Part shown: one piece after another, positions 9,326 through 19,900 of the stretch
Layout of the letters: each line of letters starts with the position of its first letter
How positions within the stretch are numbered: position 1 is the stretch's first letter
Source: Plantago elongata
Taxonomy: Eukaryota; Streptophyta; Magnoliopsida; Lamiales; Plantaginaceae
Assembly: GCA_036897095.1 (NCBI GenBank)
Contig: JAYMSP010002869.1
Location: 1-22,148, forward strand
DNA: 22,148 nucleotides
Direction of reading: 5' to 3'
The notes under the pieces: generated by a model
Databases searched by the model: none
The model's input: only the letters and a program-made list of their open reading frames with translations
Told to the model about the DNA's origin: nothing
Program-made: the position numbers and the translations under genes

Positions 9326-11755
9326 TAATATAAACTCAGTTGCACTTACACTACAGGATACAACCACGGGCATAGATAGCATGACTTCTCGAAACTATTG
9401 GACATGACAACTAAACCACATTCCAATTTAGCTCATCAAGCGTGAGATTAGGATTATCAAGTAGCACCAATAATGCTTATACATAAGTCCAAAGGTTGAC
9501 ATCATGGATGAAGGATATATACATTTCAATTATGGTTTACAAACTCTTACAATCAATATAATTAACTATTTAACTTACAATTCGAGTCGAATTTTTCTTT
9601 TATATATGTTTACGTTATATTACGTGTTGGATATATATGTTTGTGTTGTTTTAATTATTTTATATTTTTAAATCGCCATGTTACATTATGACTTTGACGA
9701 CACGTGTTCATATGTTCTAGCATTAGGCTTCTTCTAGCAAAGTACATGTGTAATATAAAGTTGACCAATTTGTCTAATTTGCAAGACTTTTCTGAGAAGT
9801 CATTAAAATATAATACCGCGGAGAGAAATTTAAACGGAAGTGGTTGTTACTTGCTACACCATCATTCGTCATAGTTGAGGATAATGGCTTATTTTAAACG
9901 TGTTTACCTACACTAATGGTGATCGAAACAACATGTAATGTACAAAAAATGACAAGTTTCAAAATTGTGGATTTCTTCTGATTATCTCTTGCTGATTCTG
10001 TGATAGTTTAACTGACTTGTCAAGTTTGGTAGAGACACTAATCAAAGAAACTATTATAGCTTAATTCAGATTGGCAATTAACTTCTTTAATTAGTAGGTA
10101 GAATGGATTGGTATAACTATCAGGAACACTTGTTTTTTAATACTAGACATTTAACTATCTTGATCTTCAGGAAATTCAGTGGTTGGTCCGTTTACATACA
10201 CATCGGTTAGTGACACGTAGCGAAGTTTGGAAGTCGAAATTTGGATTTTGAAAGTGTGGAGGATGATAATACAAGACTTGTTACCAATCATTATTTAAGT
10301 CCATTACCATAATGCAATTACATCATATCTATACCGATACGGATTGGTATGTAATTACTCTACTGTTTGTCATTAATCTTTGAAAACAAGAGCATGGGGT
10401 TGAGGTCCCAATACGGATTGGTATGTAATTACTTAGTATGCATGTGTAAGACTGAAATAAGTAAGTAGTATCTAAGAGGATAGAAACTAACAAATTAACG
10501 AACAAAACGACAAACCTTCCTCTTCCCATCTTAAAAAACTATGATAGTTATACGTGAACATCATGAGGTCCATCCATAGAAACCAGTCTGGCAAGAAATT
10601 GAGATCCAAGATCACCATGGAGTGCCAATTGTATATGAAACAAAGAATACTTCTTGTTGATTTAAAAGAAAAAATATAACTAGGAAACAAAGACTAGTTG
10701 GATGGCCATGAGACACATGCATTTGGGAAGTGGTGTTGGTGCAGAAGATAGATGATACTCATCACACCCAATTCACTTCAGTGCCTTTCTGGCACTTTGA
10801 AACTGACTTTTAACAGACCTATGAATTAATTCAAAGCTCTGATTTTGACTCCAAAATTTATTAATTAAAACTACTCCATCAAACTGGACCGGACAATCTA
10901 CTTAAAAGAGCTGGCTTGGAGGACCCTTAATTTCATTTCATTTTGTGCCAATCCTTAAATCAAAGGAAGCATTATGGCTCAATGTGCCTTATTCCAGAAC
11001 ACCCCATTACTACATTTCACTTCTTTGTCCTTTGCCTCAAGCCCACTTGTAACTTTCATTTAATGTGTGCGCCAAATTTGGCTTTCAAAACTCTAGTCTA
11101 CGGTGTAATTATTATTTCAACGAATTTACAAGAACCTACAACAACATTTATCGCTAGGAGTGTTTGGCATGACACTCACTTGACTTCAATTTTCTACCTT
11201 TTTGTGTTTGTTTCTCTGTGTATACCTTAACTTAAATTGAGTTTCAAGTCAAAATTCAAATCGGTAAATACTGCTAAATTTCTATAATTATGAATAACTT
11301 TGTTCTCCACATTTTTATTGGACAAAGAAAAATTACTTTGTAGGTTGAGATGATGTTTTAACTACCTGGCTAGTAAAGGTAAAAGTCATTTGTAGTTTTT
11401 GTTTGAAACAACATATGTATGTTAACATGATCAATATATGTTAACATGATCATTGAAATGATAAAATTGAGAATCACCAAACATTTTACTCAATTGAATA
11501 CACCAAATGTGAAACAGTTGCTTCAAGAAATTGGTTCCCATGGTATTGGCTCACTCACTCTCTTTTGTTATCTATGTAATCATTATCAAAAAAAGGGGCT
11601 GCCACTATATCATGCAAAACTTCTAATTTACAGAATATGCACCAACCAATTCCAAAAGAAGAACAGGAATAAGAGAATCAAATTTCACATTAAGCTAAGA
11701 GTCATAACAATTTACGCCCTTAAATTTAAATAACATTTATTTTAATTAACAATGA
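9326..11755. other. Intergenic region with short direct repeats only
   Basis: About 2.4 kb without a recognisable gene. Open frames at 10943-11230 (+) and 11446-11733 (+) have no recognisable domain and the base composition of their surroundings. The features seen are the repeat pair at 10337-10433 and a small TATGTTAACATGATCA duplication near 11418 and 11437. Confidence 0.5.
10337..10433. repeat. 23-bp perfect direct repeat, offset 74 bp
   Basis: ATACGGATTGGTATGTAATT followed by ACT is found at 10337-10359 and at 10411-10433. The first copy is preceded by ATACCG, so 10331-10350 also forms an imperfect inverted repeat (ATACCGAT...ATTGGTAT). Its origin is unknown. Confidence 0.8.
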
Positions 11756-11840
11756 AGCGCAACTCAATTGGTAAGACTCTTCAACCCCAATCAATTGGTC
11801 GGGAGTTCGAGTCACTCTTTAACTGTTTAAAAAAATATAT
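11756..11840 (+). repeat. tRNA-derived SINE-like fragment (copy 2)
   Basis: AGCGCAACTCAATTGG (A-box-like, 11756-11771) and GAGTTCGAGTC (B-box-like, 11813-11823) are spaced as in a polymerase III internal promoter. An A/T-rich tail (TTTAAAAAAATATATTATTT) follows. The segment aligns over about 55 bases with the copy at 9243, including the shared TTGGTAAGACTCTTCA. The two are diverged, so insertion was not recent. Confidence 0.55.
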
Positions 11841-12253
11841 TATTTTCATTACGCTTCAACATGTAATAGACAACTTCTACATCTGATAACATGCAATAGC
11901 ATTGCAAGTTCAATGTTTTAGCTACCTGGGGGAAGGTTTTACTGGTTCCGAAAAAAGGAGGGATTTATGTGTCAGGGGCATGGGTAAATAGTTCTTCTAT
12001 CTTATATTCCTTTTCTTGAAATTTAATTTTCTTATCTTGATCATAGGGTAATGGGAATAAAGGGGTAATGGAATAAAGGGATAAGGGGATGGACTTGGAT
12101 ATAAATCATAAATGTAGAGAAAGCATCTACAAGTCCAAACAAGTCAATAAAACATCACCCCATAATTGGCAACAAAATAGCAATAAACATATAGTATATA
12201 ATTTTAAAATTGGTAAATTGAGATGAAATGCCAAACTATCTCAGATAGTATCT
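11841..12253. other. Intergenic, with a small GGGGTAATGGAATAAAGG repeat cluster
   Basis: Around 12044-12090 the pattern GGGTAATGG-AATAAAGG is repeated imperfectly two to three times. Nothing else is recognisable, and there is no coding signal. Confidence 0.4.
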
Positions 12254-12910
12254 AGAAACAAGATGGCATTTGTTTGTGTTTGGTAGAATGCCCTTTTGTA
12301 CTAATAATAACTTTAGACATGTATTTATTGTTTTTACAGTGTAAATTTAATACACAATTATAAACAAACATTTATATAAATGTTTAAATACAATTATTAG
12401 AAATTTATTTAAATACTGACTTATATTGTTATCAAATCGTATAATCAACTCTAAATAAATTATCTAAAAACCGTTGTAACAAACTAATAGGTACCATTAA
12501 ACATATTTATTTTATCACACTATACTCAATGACACCATCAAGGGTTAAAATGTGTGCAATTAAATCATTGCACGTTGGACTATATTATTAGTCTTTGTAA
12601 AGTGTTGTTTAAAGAATACAAAGAAATAATGACAAACAAAGCCCTTCATATATATATATATATAAAGAAATCATATCCCAAGTAAAGAATCCAAAGTGAG
12701 AAAAAAAAGGTAAGAATCCATATTGTCCATCATCAGTTAACCTATTCAATGCAAACATGAAAAAATCAACATTCATATAAATGCTTGTGTATAGTTGTGT
12801 ATTAAAATTTACACTGCACAAACATTAAATACATGTCACAAGTTATTAGTAATTCATTTAAAAGGCATATTAGATACTACCTAACACAAACAAATACCAT
12901 CTTGTTTTCT
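12254..12910. mobile_element. Non-autonomous DNA transposon with long terminal inverted repeats, about 657 bp
   Basis: The left arm 12254-12384 and the right arm 12768-12910 are inverted copies over roughly 130-140 bases. The left outer end reads AGAAACAAGATGGCATTTG and the reverse complement of the right end reads AGAAAACAAGATGGTATTTG. Further in, both carry TTGTTTGTGTT(T/A)GGTAG, ACATGTATTTA(T/A)TGTTT and CAGTGTAAATTT. The core (12385-12767) is non-coding and includes a (TA)n run. No clear target duplication is visible, so the superfamily is undecided; the GGCATTTGTTTG-like end slightly recalls PIF/Harbinger or hAT MITEs. The right end lies about 130 bp upstream of the first BAG-gene TATA candidate. 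Confidence 0.8.
12648..12664. repeat. (AT)n microsatellite
   Basis: Seventeen bases of uninterrupted alternating A and T inside the core of the 12254-12910 element. Such runs are length-polymorphic in plants. Confidence 0.9.
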
Positions 12911-13040
12911 TCATAAAACAAAAACAGAAACAAATGAAATGGAATTAAAGAAAAAACCAACTAAACAAACCAAGTCATATTCCTCTTGTACCTTAACCAC
13001 CCTTGTCCTCATATTCATCTCCTTCTTGTCCACTCCTCTT

Positions 13041-13124
13041 TATATATTTGCATAAACTTCATTAGTCCCATTATATCAATTTATTTTTGAAACTTCCTTG
13101 AAACCTCTATCTCTCTCTATATAT
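13041..13124 (+). promoter_or_regulatory. Candidate core promoter of the BAG gene (two TATA motifs, one HSE-like inverted pair)
   Basis: TATATAT occurs at 13041-13047 and again at 13118-13124. The second is preceded by a CT-rich patch and would place transcription start near 13150. Between them, 13089-13102 reads GAAACTTCCTTGAA: one correctly spaced GAAnnTTC heat-shock pair, then a GAA that is one base too far for a perfect three-unit element. Heat induction would suit a BAG co-chaperone, but the site is imperfect and the assignment is inference. Confidence 0.4.
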
Positions 13125-13243
13125 GAATTAAACACAGATTTTGCACTAGAAACTTGTTGCAGTTGTTGGCTCTTTCTCTTTTCTCCTAAATTGTTGTTGC
13201 TTGGTCTGACATAGTGGGTCAGAATTTGGTTCTTTCTCCATAC

Positions 13244-13264
13244 ATGGATATGTTCTTAGCTTAG
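13244..13264 (+). promoter_or_regulatory. Short upstream ORF in the BAG leader (6 codons)
   Basis: ATG GAT ATG TTC TTA GCT TAG lies 88 bases upstream of the main start codon and is out of frame with it. It would be in the mRNA if transcription starts near 13150 and the leader is unspliced. Whether it is translated is unknown. Confidence 0.4.
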
Positions 13265-13352
13265 CAGACAAGCACTTTTAAAAATTTACAGAATCTTTTT
13301 CAACACATTTTGCATTGACCAATTGGTCTATATAACAAGTTTATTGATCACT

Positions 13353-14507
13353 ATGAATAAAGATTACATGTTGAGGATGAAGCCTAAGGTTGCAACAGGA
13401 GTTTCTTCGCCCGTAAAAGCCGGTGCAGGTGCTGGTCTGGAGCCTGCTGGTGGGTGGGAAGTAAGGCCTTGTGGGATGTTGGTTCAGAAGAGAAACTCAG
13501 ATTGTAATCAGAATACAAATCATGTTCCAAATATCAGAGTCAAAGTGAAATATGGTTCTTGTAATCATGAAATAACCATCAGTTCCCAAGCCAGTTTTGG
13601 TCAGTTTCTTTCCTTTTCTCTTCTTGGTTAATAAAAAATTTAAGCTTTTGAATTTTCATTGATGGGATTTGATTCTTGGATGCAGGGGAATTGAAGAAAC
13701 TGCTAGCAGGTGTAACCGGCTTAAATCCGCAAGATCAGAAGTTAATGTACAAAGAAAAGGAGAGAAATCCTAAACATTTTCTTGATAATGCTGGAGTGAA
13801 AAATGGATCAAAGATGGTGCTGATTGAAGATGAATTAAGCAAAGAAAGACGGTTCATGGAATCGCGAAAGAACGCGAAAATGGAGCAGGCATCAAAGGAA
13901 ATTGCAGCCATCAGGCTTGATGTTGATAAGCTTGCAAAACAGGTTTGTTCTCATTTGCCCAGTTTCTTGAATTCATTAGGCCAAAATATGTTCTCTCTTT
14001 ACTTTATTAGATGCTCATTGGAATATGCGTTTTCTATGTAGGTGGCATCTGCTGAGTTGGAAATTTATGGAGGGAAACAAGTTTTGGACAAAGTTTTGCT
14101 GAACTTGATTGAATTATTAATGACACAACTCATAAAGTTAGATGGTATTGATGCTGATGGAGATGTCAAGCTGCAAAGAAGGATGCAAGTGAGTTACTAC
14201 TAATTATTGATCAATCTATTTATGTAATTTTCCAATTCTTGATTTCTAACAATGAGTAGAAATTTGATGGTTTTGAACTTTGGTAATTATGAAGGTTAAA
14301 AGAGTGCAGAAGTACATTGAAACTCTTGATGTGCTGAAGATGAAGAATTCAGCTCTAGGCAAAGCACCAATCATGAAGCAGAAGCAGCAGTACAAACTAT
14401 TTACTGGACAGATGCCAGTAAATTTTCATAACCAGGTGCAGAGGAGTTTTACTGAGAGGGTTAATTCAGGGCCAGTTGTGGTAAGTACAAAATGGGAAAA
14501 ATTTTGA
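13353..14507 (+). CDS. BAG-family molecular chaperone regulator (UBL + BAG domain), 4 exons, complete
   Basis: Exons 13353-13599, 13686-13942, 14042-14188 and 14295-14507 join to 287 residues, within the 269-342 I recall for Arabidopsis BAG1-BAG4. After a short Gly/Ala-rich N-terminus, the conserved block GWEVRPCGMLVQKR (34-47) leads into a ubiquitin-like domain at about 61-131, including the conserved QASFGELKK and SKMVLIED strings. A BAG domain follows at about 145-232, starting near KMEQASKEI and ending in the helix RVQKYIETLDVLK. It closes with the family's VVVSTKWEKF tail. BAG proteins bind the Hsp70/Hsc70 ATPase domain and promote nucleotide exchange or client targeting; the UBL domain may link clients to the proteasome. 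The group-I (UBL-BAG) assignment is secure; the exact paralogue is not. Met6 (13368) or Met9 could be the true start, since many relatives begin at a similar MLRM motif. The gene is convergent with the transportin gene. Confidence 0.93.
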
Positions 14508-14720
14508 TATCAAGGAATCAATAAAGCAGGTGCCAAAAGTGAGATATATAGTAATACTACTTGTGTTCAAGAAGTTCAAGTGCAAGGTTGAATTATGTTA
14601 GTAGAACTATGATGAAATGTATAAAGTATGACTTACTATAGTTTTATGATTCATGTATGAATGGAATTGTCTTGAGATGTACCCCTTATGATTCACACTC
14701 CTAATGTAATCAAAAATTGG
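14508..14720 (+). other. Probable 3' UTR of the BAG gene
   Basis: AT-rich sequence after the TGA, with loose plant polyadenylation-like motifs (TGTATAAAG near 14620, TAATGTAATC near 14704). The end is not sharply defined. Confidence 0.35.
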
Positions 14721-16259
14721 CATTCTAGCTAGAGTACTCTTCTTGCAACAAGGTCTAGGTTATAGTTTGTACATAGCAAGTAGCTAGCACTATCACAAGG
14801 AGAAACAAAGGACGTGAGGCGAAGTATTTTCTACAGTGTATATATATATTCGAACTCTTCAAAATCTTTTGGCCTGACATATGTCTATCTAATTATAAGT
14901 TTGATGTATTCAATTTTACACTCCAACTCGACAAAACCTTTCAATCTAGAGTTACCTCAAACCTCCCCCTATTGTAATTGTAGTCTGGAACTGACATAAT
15001 GCGTAAGTTTCTGAAATCTATGGTACAAAAGCCTTTGCAAAAATAAACCGTTGACAAATAAAGAATATGATGGATCAAACGTCCATGACCTTCGTGTAAT
15101 ATCAGTGTTTCTATAAGATTCCAATGAATCTCCTAAAAGAAATGGTGCAACTTCAAAGTCAGATTTGTGATGACCAGGAGGGTATAACACTATTACTATT
15201 GGCAGGTTGAGATTTTTGGTCCAGGTGATTTGTAATTGTTGGTGACCATTGATGAAAGTCAAGCAAGTGATGAATAAATGGTGATTACCCGTGGAGAAGA
15301 ATCTTTTGTTCCTTGTGACTTGTGACTTGTGAGGCTGTGCTAAATAAGAAATATAAGAAACCGCCCAAAGACACAAATCTGTTGGAACATTATAGTGTAC
15401 TGAGCCAAATCACAAGTTAAGGACATGCTGCTGCTCCTTTGACTTATAACAAGGTAAACAAGGAACGATTAATGAAGTTGGCGTCAAAATAAATTATTAG
15501 CTTTCAGCTTTGTAGTATGGAATTTCTATGTTCATAGAAGAATCAAAATGTATAATTAACATCTCAAATTTATAACCGTTGGGGTATATATCTCAAATTT
15601 ATACCCGTTGGAGTATTAATATATATGACTAGATTCATCACCTCTCTACAAACAAGTTCTAACTTTTAGATGAGATGAAATTTTATCAATATCTAGAGAT
15701 TACAGTTTACTTTGTTAAAAGGTGTTCTATCAATTGGACCGAATACAGAATCTTGAGTTATGTATCAATACCAATTTCATAAATAACCTAACTCATGGTT
15801 AGTTAACATCTCAAATTCATAACTAACAGATTATGGTGTAGAGGTAGAAGACTAGGAGTAAATCTCTAAAGAGTTATTTTCAACAATAAATCAAAAAGAA
15901 AAGAGAAAAACATTACTAATGTCTCAACTCAAATGTATAGCACAAAGTTCACTTGATAGCATCGATATTTCACACAAGTGCACAAATAATTAAATTCACT
16001 ATACAAAATATAATTCATAACCATAACCACATCAAAATAATTTCTGATATAAAAATTACTTTTAATAACGATAACAAGACATCACATGTTCTCTGCTCAA
16101 ACACCATAAATTCTAATCCATTTCAAACATGTAGTGCATGTCATCAACCACAAGTTTTTTGCCTAGTACTGGAGAAAGAAGATGACTTTGATATACTGCA
16201 TCAACATGAATCGCACAAATTGCAAATTGCAAAATAAAAAGCGAGAGGGGCTTTTTGAG
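14721..16259. other. Intergenic region between convergent genes
   Basis: No gene is recognised. The longest open frame is on the minus strand, 15376-14969 (135 codons); it has no domain I recognise and the composition of its surroundings. A 29-bp imperfect tandem repeat lies at 15561-15616. The remainder is AT-rich and unremarkable. Confidence 0.45.
15561..15616. repeat. Imperfect tandem repeat, about 29 bp x 2
   Basis: ATCTCAAATTTATAACCGTT then GGGGTAT at 15561-15587 is followed by ATCTCAAATTTATACCCGTT then GGAGTAT from 15590. A weaker related string (ACATCTCAAATTCATAAC) recurs near 15807. Confidence 0.75.
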
Positions 16260-16932
16260 AATATTCATTCAAGGCAGCAATCATGAAAATAAAGAACTAT
16301 GGTCACAAATTGGCTCACACCACAAATGAATAAATATTTATACATGCAGACACCTGGAATATTTCTTCCCTACTAATGAACTATCACACTCAAAGGAGGT
16401 TCATCAGGTCACATTATTGTCTCACTCTCAGACCTCCAATTGCAGCGCCGCTGATTTCTCGCTCTGCTTTGAATAAAATTACAGTTCCCTATTAAAACAC
16501 TTTCCTTACAAAACTTCGTCACCTGTAGTCTGGATTACAACCAGACCCACAAAGAATTTTGGACTACATGATGATACACGTGAAACAACCAATATGAACT
16601 TAGCATCTTTTCTTCTGCACTTCGTCTCACAGGGTAAAGGACACTAAATTCAAGAGCATCAAGTTTCCATCCAGCACAGGCCTGAATGGTTGTGATATGC
16701 AAGGTCTGTGGCAACAAGTTCTTGTTCCCAATGATAAATAATTCAGGAAACCAGACAGCTTGGAGCAAGCAGATAGAAGTACTTGAAGCTTGAATGAGAA
16801 AATGAAAGAGGGCCCCACAACTACAGAAGCAAGATTAAAATGATAATGTACACTCGGATTGGATGTACAGCTCTATAGCAAACCATGAAATTTGGTCACA
16901 CAAGGAAGAACCATTTGCCAACGCTAGAGCAA
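16260..16932 (-). other. Probable 3' UTR of the transportin gene
   Basis: This segment lies directly downstream, on the minus strand, of the transportin stop and has somewhat higher GC than the intergenic DNA beyond it. It has no recognisable protein. The 77- and 63-codon open frames on the minus strand (16768-16535 and 16818-16627) overlap each other in different frames and are taken as chance. AT-rich sequence near 16330 may mark the polyadenylation zone. Confidence 0.4.
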
Positions 16933-19900
16933 CTACACTTGATACTTCAACAGCTTTTCCTTCACAGGTGGCTCCAATGCCAACATGCATTGTTCCCATG
17001 CTCCGTTCTTAAGCATCTGTCAATGTTTTAAGTGAAATAACAAGAATCAGTTTCTCCGATCCCAACTGCAGTTATTCTGTGAATATTTCAATTGAGTGCG
17101 CATAGCAAGATTAAAAGCATCTACCAGAGTAGAAAACAATTTGCTTATTTGTGATACTAAGACCATATAATAAGGTTCATGCGACCTCAAAATTCCAGTC
17201 AGAAGCTATAACAAATTAGTTTATACACAGATTTCTACTTCCCGGTTTTGGAATTATGACTCCTTAAATTGCAATCTGTGTAACCTTATATTCATAACAG
17301 TAACAATCATGGATAGAAGTAGCCTATTGACAACGGTTGTCTCGCATGCAAGGACCAATCTATGAAGTAACAGAATAAGAAGCCCACTCACTTGTTTATA
17401 GCCCTGCAGCACTTGGGAGACTTCATTGTGTAGTTCCTCGCTCCTTATTTCCTGTCAACATAATTCAAGATTTCAAGCACAGTACCTTGAATTACTTTCA
17501 AATAAATGAATGACCATTGAATTAATAAAAGGATTAATTCCATCCACCCCCCTTGGCCCTCTCACTAGATGTCCACTTTTCTAGTAGCCCCCCTAAGCAT
17601 GAACAATTACAACGAGGCCCAAAAGTAAACAGAATGTAACGTAAGTCTACCCTGATTTTCTCTATCTTCTCCTCTTCTTTTTATGATTATGATTTTAAAA
17701 TTTCCATTCACATTTCTATATTTTCAAGCCCATATCTTCTAATCTAAATAAAAATTGAGGGTTCAAAAGGCCATTGAATGGTCAACTCAGTTTTGGACCA
17801 CGTAGTAATCGTTCATACTTAAGGGTCCTAGTGCAATTAAGCAAACTCATAGGGGGTGTGTTTGTAATTCACCCATAAACGAATTACTTACATGCCAGCT
17901 TGCAATAGCCTTGCACATGAAAACAAGAGAATTTACGGCCGCAGATGGGTTTGCTCTAACCTGTAAGATGTCAGATGGTCAATAGAAAGTTAACATTAAA
18001 TTAACATCATAAATTCCTAAGTGAGAAACAGATACAAGCTTACCATTGCACATAAACCTCTAAATGCATCCTCCTTCTCTATATCATCACGTATCCTAGC
18101 ACAAATCAATGACCATATTTATATATAAACATACAATTTAGTACCGAGAATGGTCAAACATAAACAGATGGTGCATCTGGTAAAACGTCTAAAGAATATC
18201 TAGGGAATACGATATTAGACTTGAAGCAAAGGGACTTCAGCCAGTATTCATCAATTAAGCAAAAATCTGTATGCCCAACCACGACAAGGCCAATTAGACA
18301 TAAAAACCAAGACATAAGAGAGAGGCAACTCCCCTCCCCCTTCGTAAAACAAGGTTGTGCAAGACTTTCTTGTATATTGGATGTCAACTATATTATAATA
18401 ACCATGATAATGCTAAATAATATTCTTGTTAGGATCAAAATCCATGACAGCATTAAATGCCACTAGCCGTGGGAGATAAGCAAGCAGAACTTACATAGAT
18501 AAAGCAACACACCATGGCTGCATGAAATGGTCCATGTGTGGTGAGACAAGATCTGGACAAACCCAAGCTAATCTCCCCAGAGTAATGGCGCTGTTTTCTA
18601 TGAGTGATTTGTTCAGGCCCTACACGGTTGAAAGAAACAAGCAAAAATGTAAGAAGAGGATTTGATTTCTCCTTTGCACTAATGTTTACAATCCATTCAA
18701 AGACAAATCATGCATGTCAGAATCAAATAAAGGGTCCAGAGCATAAGCAAAACCGACAGTTATAAAATATTGCAGTAGACAGAGATATTTGATAGTCAAC
18801 AATGGTCTAATTTGGTACATACCGACTAATTACAGAGATTTTGTATAACAAAGCAACATAATGAATACAATCCATTCAAAGACAAATCATGCACGCCAGA
18901 GCCCTTCCACTGTAGATGTTTTAAGACAAATTATGCAGTTAACAGCTTCAGAGCTCTTTCACTGTAGACATTTCCTAATACTAAATCATGTATATAAGAG
19001 CCTCATGACAATGTAATTGAGCTTATAATGTGGTTGTGGTACCGCTACGGCTAATCAAATGCCCTATCCATCTCTGACACACGAAGAAGCAAACTTGTGC
19101 CCAAAAAAAAACTATCCAAAGCAATCCAAGTTAAAGAGGCAGATGAATAATCCCAGCTAATCAGTTTCAAAACAAAATTCAGTTACAAATAACAGAGGGT
19201 ACGCACTTCATCTATAAACATAAGGAGCACATAATAAAAAACCACGGATGTATGACCACATTGGGTCTAAGGAAACAGATATACAATCCCAGTCACTCGG
19301 TTTGAAAGTGAATTTAATTCATAAAACAAAGGAGTACAGGCTTTATCAGCTGTGCATTCCATATAAAGCCGATGGTCATAGTAGTCATGATGTATACATA
19401 TTCCAGATTTTAGCAACAAGCAAGAACATCAGAAACCAAAAGATGGATGATCACCTCAGGTTGTTGTAGTATCGGGACCAAGCATGATATCACATGCATG
19501 ACGATAGGAGACATCTCCTTGTGAACCTGTCATAGCATAAATGTTAAATCAAAACATAAGATTGCCGCGAGTGAGATCAAGGAACCAAGGACAATAAATG
19601 TAGATTATGAATAGTTGGCATGTAGAGATCCATCATCCGCAAACTATTATGGTATGTGGTAACTGAAACGGACAATAAATATCAGATCCATACAAACCCT
19701 GTTATAACAGACATGTACAGTCATTTAAACATGAATACACATCTTTACAAGACTGACAGAGGAACAAAATTACATGTTTATTTTGACCCCATTCAGATCT
19801 TACACCAACAACATTTCCAGTAATCAGGGTATATTCAATCAAATAGCATTTTAACATAGGCATTTCACACTCATTATTTATTGTTACAGCAATAATTTTA

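Noticed and set aside
9697-9706. ACACGTGT palindrome as a G-box promoter element
   Set aside because: No gene starts within several kilobases on either side in a suitable orientation, so there is no promoter context.
10780-10796. AGTGCC-TTTCT-GGCACT hairpin as a terminator or microRNA precursor
   Set aside because: A six-base stem is too short for a plant microRNA precursor, and Rho-independent terminators do not apply to nuclear genes.
10943-11733. Two 95-codon plus-strand frames (10943-11230, 11446-11733)
   Set aside because: No recognisable family, no splice partner, and composition the same as the intergenic DNA around them.
15150-15300. Several TGATGA strings suggesting box C/D snoRNA genes
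   Set aside because: No properly spaced D box (CTGA) with terminal pairing could be found.
16535-16818. Minus-strand frames of 77 and 63 codons downstream of transportin
   Set aside because: They overlap each other in different frames, lie in the presumed transportin 3' UTR and show no recognised motif.
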